A stretch of DNA of 64,000 nt. Origin: VXMO01 sp965219405. Its GTDB lineage: Bacteria > Chloroflexota > Dehalococcoidia > UBA6926. Location of the stretch: positions 620,001 to 684,000 of the forward strand of contig OZ244736.1 of the NCBI GenBank assembly GCA_965219405.1, written 5' to 3'. The notes beneath the pieces were generated by a model. That model searched no databases. It was not told the DNA's origin and saw only the letters and a program-made list of their open reading frames with translations. Made by a program: the position numbers and the translations under genes. This document shows, piece by piece, positions 24,699 to 31,932 of this stretch; the first letter of the stretch is position 1; each line of letters begins with the position of its first letter.

Positions 24699-25028
24699 GT
24701 GCCGGCATTCGATGATTTCACAGGAGTCGTGCGGGGGACGCCCGTCGTCACCCGCGTCTTGGAAAGCATGATGATTGAGGCCGCGCAGGCCCTGCGGGAC
24801 ATCTGCCGCGCGTTCCAGGCGACGGGCGAGCCGATGGGTGGCCACCACCTCCCCGCCGGCGGCTACATGGGAGAGATGATTGTTCGCGCCCTCATCGAGG
24901 CCGATCTCATCGAGGAGGTCGAGGGCGAAGAGCGCGGCTTCATGCGACGCTACAAGCCCACCAGGAACGGCGAGAAGACCTACGCCAAACTAGACAAGGA
25001 AGACGCCTTCTCCCGCCGCGCCAGCTAA
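24699..25028 (+). CDS. Small protein with winged-helix-like C-terminus, unknown
   Basis: 109 residues from GTG at 24699 (weak SD GGGAGCAAG). The N-terminal half is helical (VTRVLESMMIEAAQALRDIC); the C-terminal half (GYMGEMIVRALIEADLIEEV, then GFMRRYKPTRNGEKTYAKL) looks like a helix followed by a two-stranded wing, as in small winged-helix proteins. I do not recognise a named family. It sits between a dispersed repeat and tRNA-Pro and is probably transcribed alone. Confidence 0.55.
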   Translation: MPAFDDFTGVVRGTPVVTRVLESMMIEAAQALRDICRAFQATGEPMGGHHLPAGGYMGEMIVRALIEADLIEEVEGEERGFMRRYKPTRNGEKTYAKLDKEDAFSRRAS

Positions 25029-25045
25029 CGACGAAGAGAAAAAAG

Positions 25046-25119
25046 TCGGGGCGCCCGGATTTGAACCGGGGACCTCCGCGTCCCGAACGCGGCGCGCTGC
25101 CGAACTGCGCTACGCCCCG
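25046..25119 (-). tRNA. tRNA-Pro (CGG anticodon)
   Basis: A 74-base cloverleaf on the minus strand. The acceptor arms are CGGGGCG and CGCCCCG, the anticodon stem CCGCG/CGCGG closes a loop TTCGGGA with anticodon CGG, and the T-arm reads CCGGTTCAAATCCGG. CCA is not encoded. Confidence 0.95.
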
Positions 25120-25193
25120 ACCGTCAACCAAACCGCGGGCAACTGAACCACCCGCTCGCTTAAGAGTATACGAGTATCCGCTGCGCAAAGAAT

Positions 25194-25214
25194 CCTCTCC
25201 CCGTCAGGGAGAGG
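25194..25214. repeat. Hairpin repeat in a 345-bp gene-poor gap
   Basis: CCTCTCCC and GGGAGAGG form an 8-bp stem around CGTCA, followed by GTTAGGGT, a widespread dispersed motif. The gap 25120-25465 otherwise holds only a short minus-strand open stretch (to about 25300, ending FGSDAVTMLDMRDINAYLE), possibly a remnant downstream of the SNase-like gene in another frame. Confidence 0.6.
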
Positions 25215-25465
25215 GTTAGGGTAATGGATACCCCTACACCCGCCCGGTGTGACCTGCCGTGTTGTAGATATCGCGAACTGCGAGGCCGATATCGTCCGGT
25301 CAACCCTCGGTTGTTTCGAGATAGGCGTTGATGTCTCGCATGTCGAGCATTGTCACGGCATCGGAACCAAACAGGATCGTTGAAACGGCGCGGCGTGCGC
25401 GCCTCCACACGGAAGTTGCCCGCCCCGTCGTGTTGGTGGTCGCAGGCGCGGGAGTCACGTCGTCC

Positions 25466-25771
25466 TCAGACCGCGTAGCCGCGGGCGCGGAGCGCGTTGT
25501 TGACGTTGACATCGCCCACCCACACCTCTGCTATCAACCTGCCTAGGCTGTCCGATTCCGTGGCCTCATAAAACACTATTGTATCCGCCACCAACTCGGA
25601 CAGGTAGGCGTGTGCCTGCGCCATCCGGTCCGGATCGCTTGGCAGCGTCACGTCTGCCAACACCAGCCGCTCCGCGTCTTCCATGTAGATGACGCCGCCC
25701 TCGATAACATCCGCAACGCGCCCCCACCTGCGTGGCCGCGGAGGATCGCCCGGGTCGCCATTCGAGGTCAT
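25466..25771 (-). CDS. Staphylococcal-nuclease-like fold protein, probably inactive
   Basis: 101 residues. Follows the SNase beta-barrel pattern: VIEGGVIYMEDAERLVLADV (positions of DGDT and the first strands), AHAYLSELVADTIVFYE, DSLGRLIAEVWVG and NVNNALRARGYAV at the end. The GR of the second catalytic Arg region is present, but the usual GIDTPE acidic/Arg site reads ADVTLPSDPD, so activity is doubtful. No signal peptide. The C-terminus is short; a neighbouring frame stays open for 70 codons beyond, which could mean a frameshift. Divergence is not tested. Confidence 0.55.
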   Translation of the reverse strand: MTSNGDPGDPPRPRRWGRVADVIEGGVIYMEDAERLVLADVTLPSDPDRMAQAHAYLSELVADTIVFYEATESDSLGRLIAEVWVGDVNVNNALRARGYAV

Positions 25772-25789
25772 GCTTCAAGTGACGCCAGC

Positions 25790-26359
25790 CTACGCCGCAG
25801 GAGCGAAGACTATGACGAGGGTCAGAAATGTAAGCGCCCGGCCAATGAGTGTCCCAATGATCACCGCCACGGCCGCGAGAGGCATGCCGCACGACAAGGA
25901 TTCACGCGTCGCAATCATCATGGCCGTCGCGATCCAGATCGTAGTGGCGAGTGCGGCAGCGGCGCCGATTACAGGCAAGGGGACGAGGATCATCAGCAGG
26001 GCGGGCGACGCCGTAAAGCCCACGCTTCGGATGAATTGCAGGAATGTGCCGCCCATGAAACCCGCCGCGGACGTCCCCGCAATCACGGACACAATCATGT
26101 ACGAGAACAGGGCCGAAAGCATCCATCCCAGACCCGTGAAGATGAAAGCGGAGATGAACACGTTTGACGCGGTCTGATCCCCGTCCCCGTAGAGCGTTCC
26201 AAGTGACGCCACAATGCCATGGATGACTGACACTAGAACGACCACGAAAACGGCCTGCCGGATCGCCCCCGGGTCTCGCCTCAACTCGTCGTACAGCAGC
26301 GAATCACCCAGGGCCGAGCGCATCATACGGACATGGAAAGCCTCAGGCGCACCTAGCAT
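25790..26359 (-). CDS. YIP1-like integral membrane protein
   Basis: 189 residues with five hydrophobic helices preceded by a short amphipathic N-terminus (MMRSALGDSLLYDELRRDPG), the pattern of bacterial YIP1-family proteins. A conserved-looking stretch between helices 2 and 3 reads GWMLSALFSYMIVSVIAG. Function unknown; eukaryotic relatives act in membrane traffic, but that does not transfer. It is 18 bases upstream of the SNase-like gene on the same strand, so the two may be co-transcribed. Confidence 0.65.
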   Translation of the reverse strand: MLGAPEAFHVRMMRSALGDSLLYDELRRDPGAIRQAVFVVVLVSVIHGIVASLGTLYGDGDQTASNVFISAFIFTGLGWMLSALFSYMIVSVIAGTSAAGFMGGTFLQFIRSVGFTASPALLMILVPLPVIGAAAALATTIWIATAMMIATRESLSCGMPLAAVAVIIGTLIGRALTFLTLVIVFAPAA

Positions 26360-26383
26360 CGTTCCTCATCCCTTCCATCCCCC

Positions 26384-26407
26384 GTTCGCCCTGAGCCTGT
26401 CGAAGGG
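26384..26407. repeat. Dispersed repeat (CCCTGAGC-TGTCGAAGGG family)
   Basis: GTTCGCCCTGAGCCTGTCGA followed by AGGG; a second copy is at 27760-27783. The two copies bracket cinA. Confidence 0.8.
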
Positions 26408-26485
26408 CCCCCACCCTGTGAAACCGATAACGTACCTTAGAGTATAGGAACGGAGCCGAACGAGTCGCAGGAGGGCATCGCGCCG

Positions 26486-27748
26486 ATGAGCACAAATGAC
26501 GTTGAAGTGCTGCGTGGAGAGATCATCTCCATCGGCACGGAGATCCTGCTTGGCGCGTTGATAGACACCAACGCCAACTACCTCGCCTCCCAGCTCCCCG
26601 GTATCGGCGTCGGGAACTACCGTGTGACGACCGTTGGTGACAACCTCGACCGACTCGCTCGTGTCTTTGAAGAGGCGTGGAGCCGCTCGGACATCGTCGT
26701 CGCCACGGGCGGTCTGGGCCCCACGGAGGATGATGTCACACGCGAAGCCATCGCCCAGTTCATGGGCGAAGAGCTGTATTCCGACCCCACACTCGAGAAA
26801 GAGTTGAGAGAGTTCTTTGATCGGCGCGGCATCGCCATGGCCGAGCGCAACCTCAAGCAGACCATGCTCATCCCCTCCGCCGAGGCAATCGCCAACCCGC
26901 GCGGCACGGCTCCCGGGTGGTGGGTGCAGCGGGACAAAAAAATCATCATCGTCATGCCCGGCGTCCCGCGTGAGATGTACGGCATGTGGGAAGAACAGGC
27001 CATGCCCCGCCTGAGGCTCCAACTCATGGGAAATGACGCCGTCATCCACTCCCGCACCATCAAGACATTCGGACTCAGCGAGGCGAGTGTTGATGAGCGG
27101 CTTGGCGAGTTGCTTCATGGCCTGAACCCGACAATCGGCGTCTATGCAAAGTCGGACGGAATCCACATCCGCCTCACCGCGCGCGCCTCAACTGAACTGG
27201 ATGCGGCACAGCTCATCACCCCCGTCGAGGACGAGGTGAGTGACCGCCTCGCCGCCCACCTCTGGGGACAGGATGACGATACGCTGGAGGCCGTCATTCA
27301 GCGCATCTATACCGAGCGCGGCCTGTCCGTCGCGACGATGGAATCCTGCACGGGCGGCAACCTTGCCAACATCCTCACGGATTCCCCCGGCGCGTCCGCC
27401 TACTTCCGTGCCGCTTACGTCACATACACCAATGAGATGAAGATCGCCATGGGTGTCCCGCCCGAGATTATCGAGAAGCACGGCGCGGTCTCCGGTGAAT
27501 GCGCCATCGCAATGGCGGACGCCGCGCGTGAGCGTTCAGGCGCGTCCATCGGCGTCGGCATCACCGGCGTCGCCGGGCCCGGAGAGCTGGAGGGCAAGCC
27601 CGTCGGCCTCGCCTACATCGGCATCTCTGACGAAAGCGGCCACAAGATGCGGGAAGGCCGCTACCCCGCCCAGCGCCTCGACTTCAAACTCCGCGTCACC
27701 CGAACCGCCATGTTCGAGCTCCGCGGCTGGGCGCTGGCCCGCGAGTAA
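26486..27748 (+). CDS. cinA: CinA: competence/damage-inducible protein, NMN amidohydrolase
   Basis: 420 residues, full two-domain form. The N-terminal MoaB/MogA-like domain has ISIGTEILLGALIDTNANYL and ATGGLGPTEDDVTREA (COG1058, ADP-ribose pyrophosphatase-type); the C-terminal domain has MESCTGGNLANILTDSPGAS, with the catalytic Ser region of NMN deamidase (PncC). Together they recycle nicotinamide nucleotides released during DNA ligation. Stands alone between two copies of the same dispersed repeat; the ATG at 26486 has GGAGGG upstream. Confidence 0.93.
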   Translation: MSTNDVEVLRGEIISIGTEILLGALIDTNANYLASQLPGIGVGNYRVTTVGDNLDRLARVFEEAWSRSDIVVATGGLGPTEDDVTREAIAQFMGEELYSDPTLEKELREFFDRRGIAMAERNLKQTMLIPSAEAIANPRGTAPGWWVQRDKKIIIVMPGVPREMYGMWEEQAMPRLRLQLMGNDAVIHSRTIKTFGLSEASVDERLGELLHGLNPTIGVYAKSDGIHIRLTARASTELDAAQLITPVEDEVSDRLAAHLWGQDDDTLEAVIQRIYTERGLSVATMESCTGGNLANILTDSPGASAYFRAAYVTYTNEMKIAMGVPPEIIEKHGAVSGECAIAMADAARERSGASIGVGITGVAGPGELEGKPVGLAYIGISDESGHKMREGRYPAQRLDFKLRVTRTAMFELRGWALARE

Positions 27749-27759
27749 TCCCGCCCACC

Positions 27760-27783
27760 GTTCACCCTGAGCTTGTCGAAGGG
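27760..27783. repeat. Dispersed repeat (CCCTGAGC-TGTCGAAGGG family), copy 2
   Basis: GTTCACCCTGAGCTTGTCGA followed by AGGG, directly after cinA. First element of a 370-base gene-free repeat cluster reaching to 28053. Confidence 0.8.
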
Positions 27784-27796
27784 TGATCCTCCCTCC

Positions 27797-27926
27797 GTCA
27801 TTCCCGCGCACACCACTCGTCATCCCACGCACCCCACCCGTCATCCCACGCACCCCACCCATCATCCCACGCACCCCACCCATCATCCCACGCACCCCAC
27901 CCGTCATTCCCGCGCAGGCGGGAATC
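27797..27926. repeat. 21-bp tandem repeats between two palindromic half-elements
   Basis: Four copies of a 21-base unit (GTCATCCCACGCACCCCACC plus C) at 27819, 27840, 27861 and 27882, with the first base G or A as the only variation. They are preceded by a related 22-base unit at 27797 and end in a complete CATTCCCGC palindrome at 27903-27926. The unit is evidently a degenerate half of that palindrome amplified in tandem. Confidence 0.9.
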
Positions 27927-27966
27927 TGAATCACATTGCGCAGCCAACCCCCGTACCGCTGTTCCC

Positions 27967-27991
27967 TCATTCCGGCGCAAGCCGGAATCCA
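27967..27991. repeat. Palindromic dispersed repeat (CATTCCGGC variant)
   Basis: ATTCCGGC/GCCGGAAT stem with GCAA loop, followed by CCATCGGG. Same variant as the copy at 63334-63363, with compensating changes in both arms relative to the CATTCCCGC form. Confidence 0.85.
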
Positions 27992-28028
27992 TCGGGACTC
28001 CCCGTATGGTGGACTGGCCCAACGGTCT

Positions 28029-28053
28029 GTCATTCTGAGCGTAGCGAAGAATC
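28029..28053. repeat. Dispersed repeat (TCATTCTGAGC family), copy 2
   Basis: Differs from the 24654 copy by one base (GCGTAGC for GCGCAGC). Last element of the repeat cluster before the gene at 28122. Confidence 0.85.
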
Positions 28054-28121
28054 TAAAGCCTCGTTTGACACAGCAGACGAATCACCCGCAACCATGATGA
28101 ACTACGTGAAAGGGGCTAACC

Positions 28122-28925
28122 GTGGACCTATTAGAGGCATGGAGGAATTGGGAGCCTAGTGACGGCCCTCCGTACGTCTTGGATATGGATGTTGAAGCCT
28201 TGAATTCACGCCGCTGGCAGAAAAAGACCGTCACGTTTACACGAGAGCAGGCCGCAAAAGATGATGCCCTTTTGCGGAGTCTTGAAGATCGCAGACTGCA
28301 CTTGGGCCTGTTTCCGTTCCCATTCATTGGGGATCTCAAAAACGCCTCTATCTACGTGCTGATGGCAAACCCGGGTCTCAACCTTAGCGATTATGACAAC
28401 GTAACGGACGGCGACGCGAACTGGTTGAGAGGCCAACTCAGACAGGAATTCGGCGACTCTTTGCCGTTCGGAACAGCGTTTGACCCGAAGAATGTGGAAA
28501 AGGGAGGCGAGGACTATACTCGTGACAAATTGAAGCAGACGGTAAAGTTCATCACCGAGCACAGTGCAAGATCCTATTCCGACACTCTCAAGGAGTTCGC
28601 CTCGAAACTCGCCGTCATCCAACTGGTTCCCTACCACAGCAAGAAGTTCGTTAGTGGGGCGCACATGCTGCCGTCCGCAGATCTCGCGGTCAAATTCGTC
28701 GAAGAGACAGTCGTGCCGCGTGTCAGGAATGGCGAGGCGATTCTCATTGTCACCCGGCGTATCAAAGATTGGAATCGGAATCAGGGCTTGCCGAGAGACC
28801 TTGTCGATGCTGGGTTCATAGTGCTTTACGATAGGCCGGGCGAACCCCTTTCGGCGTCATTGGGCCCCCGCTCTCGCGGCGGCAAAGCTATCCTCCGCCA
28901 GTTTGGCATCCCGACACGCGATTAA
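28122..28925 (+). CDS. Unknown protein, weak uracil-DNA-glycosylase-fold resemblance
   Basis: 267 residues from GTG at 28122 with AAAGGGG 6-7 bases upstream. I cannot name the family. Visible features: IYVLMANPGLNLSDYDN (about residue 77), resembling the motif-A strand and loop of UDG-fold proteins; a central AVIQLVPYHSKKF; and a late strand AILIVTRRIKDWN. A strand-loop-strand order with a conserved Asn-Pro-Gly and a Tyr-His-Ser would fit a UDG-like nucleotide-binding site, but no glycosylase motif is complete. Flanked on the left by a repeat cluster and on the right by pfkA; less GC-rich than neighbours (32 of 60 at 28381-28440). Possibly acquired. Confidence 0.6.
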   Translation: MDLLEAWRNWEPSDGPPYVLDMDVEALNSRRWQKKTVTFTREQAAKDDALLRSLEDRRLHLGLFPFPFIGDLKNASIYVLMANPGLNLSDYDNVTDGDANWLRGQLRQEFGDSLPFGTAFDPKNVEKGGEDYTRDKLKQTVKFITEHSARSYSDTLKEFASKLAVIQLVPYHSKKFVSGAHMLPSADLAVKFVEETVVPRVRNGEAILIVTRRIKDWNRNQGLPRDLVDAGFIVLYDRPGEPLSASLGPRSRGGKAILRQFGIPTRD

Positions 28926-28973
28926 CCCCCACCTCCCCTTGACCCCCCGTCTACAATGAGACGGACAAACGCA

Positions 28974-29957
28974 ATGCGACAGATCGGCATTCTCACCAGC
29001 GGGGGAGACGCGTCCGGAATGAACGCGGCGATTCGTGCCGTCGTTCGAGCCGCCGCCACCGTCGGTATCCGCAGTGTCGGTATCCGCAACGGCTTTGACG
29101 GCCTCATGCGCGGCGATTTCCAGCGCCTTGGCCCCCGCTCCGTTGCCCATATCCTCCAGCGCGGCGGCACCATCCTCGGAACCGCCCGCGCCGCCGCCAT
29201 CGAGACCGAAGAAGGCCGCTCGCGGGCGGCAGAGCAGATTGCAGCGTCGGCCCTCGATGGACTCGTCGTCATCGGGGGAGAGGGCACGCTGAGGGCCAGC
29301 CTCAAGCTGCATGAAGAACAGAACTGCAAGATTGTCGCTATCCCCGCAACCATTGACAACGATATCCCCGGCGCAGACATGTGCATCGGCTTTGACACGG
29401 CCGTCAACGCCGCAGTTGAGGCGATGGATCGCATCCGTGATACCGCCGAGTCCAGCGGCCGCGTCTTCTTCGTCGAAGTGATGGGCCGCACGCGCGGACT
29501 GATTGCCCTCTACGCCGGCCTCTCCGGCGGCGCGGACGCCATCGTCATCCCCGAAGAACATGAGGATGTCGATGTCCTGTGCCGACGCCTCGTTGCGGCC
29601 AATCGTGGTGGCAAACGCAGCCTCCTCGTTGTCGTGGCAGAGGGAGAAGAGGCCGGCGGCGCCTTCTCCGTCGCCGACCAGGTCCAGAAGCGGCTCAATG
29701 GTCGCCTGCAGGTGGACTACCGCGTGACAGTGCTCGGGCACGTGCAGCGGGGCGGAGTGCCGACGGCAGCGGACCGGATCCTCGGAACCGTTCTCGGCGC
29801 TGCCGCCGTGGAATGCCTCAATGACGGCCTCGATCACCACATGGTCAGCGAGGCAAGGAACACCCCCGTCTTTACTCCGCTGGAAGAGGTCCTCTCAACA
29901 ACCAAGGAACTCCCGGCAGACCTAATGCACCTGCTCCACACCGTAGGCCAGTCATAA
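28974..29957 (+). CDS. pfkA: 6-phosphofructokinase-family protein with unusual active-site residues
   Basis: 327 residues from ATG at 28974; an ATG at 28956 adds six residues and lies inside a -10-like TACAAT. Full PFK fold: TSGGDASGMNAAIR at the N-terminus, GTILGTAR, VIGGEGT, IPATIDNDIPGADMCIGFDTA with the catalytic Asp of TIDND, FVEVMGRTRG, and VLGHVQRGG. Deviations from E. coli PfkA: GGDAPG is GGDASG, GGDGS is GGEGT (the Mg-binding Asp103 is Glu), and PGTIDND is PATIDND (position 124 is Ala, neither the ATP-type Gly nor the PPi-type Lys). Phosphoryl donor therefore uncertain. Confidence 0.88.
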   Translation: MRQIGILTSGGDASGMNAAIRAVVRAAATVGIRSVGIRNGFDGLMRGDFQRLGPRSVAHILQRGGTILGTARAAAIETEEGRSRAAEQIAASALDGLVVIGGEGTLRASLKLHEEQNCKIVAIPATIDNDIPGADMCIGFDTAVNAAVEAMDRIRDTAESSGRVFFVEVMGRTRGLIALYAGLSGGADAIVIPEEHEDVDVLCRRLVAANRGGKRSLLVVVAEGEEAGGAFSVADQVQKRLNGRLQVDYRVTVLGHVQRGGVPTAADRILGTVLGAAAVECLNDGLDHHMVSEARNTPVFTPLEEVLSTTKELPADLMHLLHTVGQS

Positions 29958-29959
29958 AC

Positions 29960-30202
29960 TCAGCGGTCCCAAGAGGCCCTTTCCTCCCGGATGTAATCGT
30001 CCACATCCTTAGCTGTCTTGAACAGCAAGTGGCCCGGCGCTTCCGCCATGATGTCTGCGATTGACCGTTTCTTTGGCGCGGGCTTTTCAGTCGCCGGTGA
30101 AATCGTCACGTCGACATCCTCGCCCTCGGTCAACTCCGGGCTCTCAATCTCGATCTTTCCGCCGGGCTGTACCTTTGTCCGGACATGCAACTCTCGAACC
30201 AT
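29960..30202 (-). CDS. Orphan VapB-like antitoxin
   Basis: 80 residues. Begins with MVRELHVRTKVQPGGKIEI (a short beta-strand DNA-binding start) and ends with DVDDYIREERASWDR, the C-terminal helix seen in VapB antitoxins that wraps a PIN toxin. The toxin gene should follow immediately, but the next bases on this strand are the antisense of pfkA and no PIN sequence is present. So it is either a solitary antitoxin left after loss of its toxin or one that acts on a toxin elsewhere. Confidence 0.6.
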   Translation of the reverse strand: MVRELHVRTKVQPGGKIEIESPELTEGEDVDVTISPATEKPAPKKRSIADIMAEAPGHLLFKTAKDVDDYIREERASWDR

Positions 30203-30383
30203 TGCCGTTCATCCTCCAGGGTCAATCTTAACGCAATTGCCCAAGAGCGGCGGCTGTACCTCGTCCGCAAGGAGCGAGCCCGCCGAAACCCCGCCGTAAA
30301 TGGGCGTATACTTATTTTCTCGCTACGAATACGCAAATCGTCATATCGCTCTCGTTAATCAACCAAATCGACAGGACACCCAA

Positions 30384-31916
30384 ATGGCATCTCAGTCAGG
30401 GCAGAGGCCCGTAGGCCCGCCCGCAGCAGGTGGCCCCCCCAGTGGCGGGAACGGCGGGCCTCCAGGTGGATGGGGCGGACCTCCAGTAAGTGAGTCGGGC
30501 GGCCCATTTCGGGCATTTCGCTCCATCAACTACACGTACTACTGGTTTGGCTCCATCCTCTCCATCACCTCCTTCTTCATGCTAATCATTGCCCGCGGTT
30601 GGTTGACATTCGATCTCACTCAATCGGACCTGTGGGTCACTATCGTGAGCGCCGCCTCCCTGTTCCCCTCGCTCTTCTTTTCGGTCTTCGGCGGCGTGAT
30701 TGCGGACCGTTTCAATCGGAAACACATACTGCTCTTCAGCGAGGCGTCCAACTTCGTGACACTCATTGCGCTCGCCCTGTTGGTCATGACGAACGTCGTT
30801 GAAGTCTGGCATCTGCTGGCGCTGTCCCTCCTCCACGGTGTCACCTTCTCCCTGTCCTCGCCCGCCCGATTCTCCATGGTGCCCAGCCTCGTTCCCCCGC
30901 AGCGCATCGCAAACGCAACGGCGCTCTCATCAATCATGTTCAGTGGCGGAGCGTTGACCGGCCCGCTGGCTGCGGGCCTCCTTCTAGACATCGACCCGGC
31001 CTTTGCATTCTTTGCGGGCGCTGGGCTGGTGGGTTTTTCCGTGCCGCTCTTCCTCTTGATGAAGCTCGGTCAGGCCCCACAGTGGGGTCACTCGATGCGC
31101 GCACAGGACGGGGTCATCCAGAACATCATCGAGGGACTCCATCACATCAAGCAGAGGCAGATCCTGCTCGGGCTCATCATCCTCGGGTTTGTCGCAACCT
31201 TCTTCGGCATGCCGTACCAGGCTCTGCTGCCCGTCTTTGCGGAAGAAGTCCTGGAGGTCGGCCCGAGAGGACTCGGCTACCTTGGCATGGCAGGTGGAGT
31301 TGGGGGCACAATCGGCTCCCTCCTCATCGCCACGTTCAGCTCAGTCAATCAGCTCAAGGTATGGCTGGCCATCGGCGCGGTTGGCGTTGGACTCTTCATC
31401 GCCGGCTTTGCCCAGGCCACACGGTTCGCCGACCTCTTAGGGCTCGAGTTGTCCGGCGCATTTGTCATCGCGCTCATCTTTGCCGCCGGCGCAGGTTGGT
31501 TCTTCCAGCTCGTCATGACGGGCAACTTCTCCCTCGTACAGGTCCTGACGCCCGACCAACTCCGCGGCCGTGTGATGAGCGTGCGGCTCATCGTCTTTGG
31601 CCTACAGCCGTTCGCCCTGCTCATCACCGGCGTCATCGCGGAAGCGTATGGCGCCCCTCTGGCCGTGACGCTGACGGGCCTATCCGCCGTCGTCTGTGGA
31701 ATCGCCATCCTCATCGTCTTCCCCGCGCTCCGCACCCGACAGGATGAGCCGGTTCAGGCTCCAGGAGGCTTCGGCGGCCCGCCCAACGGTCATGGAGGTC
31801 CGCCCAACGGTGCAACCGATGGACACACAGGCCCTCCCGCAGACGGACATGCCTCTGCGGGCCGACCGCCCGCGGCAGTCGCCGAGCGCCCAGGCGGACC
31901 ACCGGCAACCGACTAG
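30384..31916 (+). CDS. MFS transporter with Gly/Pro-rich tails at both ends
   Basis: 510 residues from ATG at 30384. The N-terminal 45 residues are low-complexity Gly/Pro/Asn (GGPPSGGNGGPPGGWGGPP) and the C-terminal 60 residues repeat the style (GGFGGPPNGHGGPPNG). Between them is a 12-helix MFS_3 exporter core starting FRAFRSINYTYYWFGSI, with GGVIADRFNRKHILL in the loop after helix 2 and LRGRVMSVRLIVFG in the second half. Both tails face the cytoplasm if the topology is standard. Substrate unknown. Confidence 0.85.
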   Translation: MASQSGQRPVGPPAAGGPPSGGNGGPPGGWGGPPVSESGGPFRAFRSINYTYYWFGSILSITSFFMLIIARGWLTFDLTQSDLWVTIVSAASLFPSLFFSVFGGVIADRFNRKHILLFSEASNFVTLIALALLVMTNVVEVWHLLALSLLHGVTFSLSSPARFSMVPSLVPPQRIANATALSSIMFSGGALTGPLAAGLLLDIDPAFAFFAGAGLVGFSVPLFLLMKLGQAPQWGHSMRAQDGVIQNIIEGLHHIKQRQILLGLIILGFVATFFGMPYQALLPVFAEEVLEVGPRGLGYLGMAGGVGGTIGSLLIATFSSVNQLKVWLAIGAVGVGLFIAGFAQATRFADLLGLELSGAFVIALIFAAGAGWFFQLVMTGNFSLVQVLTPDQLRGRVMSVRLIVFGLQPFALLITGVIAEAYGAPLAVTLTGLSAVVCGIAILIVFPALRTRQDEPVQAPGGFGGPPNGHGGPPNGATDGHTGPPADGHASAGRPPAAVAERPGGPPATD

Positions 31917-31932
31917 CCGATACCGCCTATCC

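Noticed and set aside
26384..27783. cinA as a composite mobile element because identical repeats flank it
   Set aside because: The flanking repeat belongs to a family dispersed in many genomes of this type and cinA is a normal core gene; no transposase is present.
27797..27926. Regular short repeats that could suggest a CRISPR array
   Set aside because: The units are contiguous 21-mers without spacers, related to a dispersed palindrome, and no cas genes are in the window.
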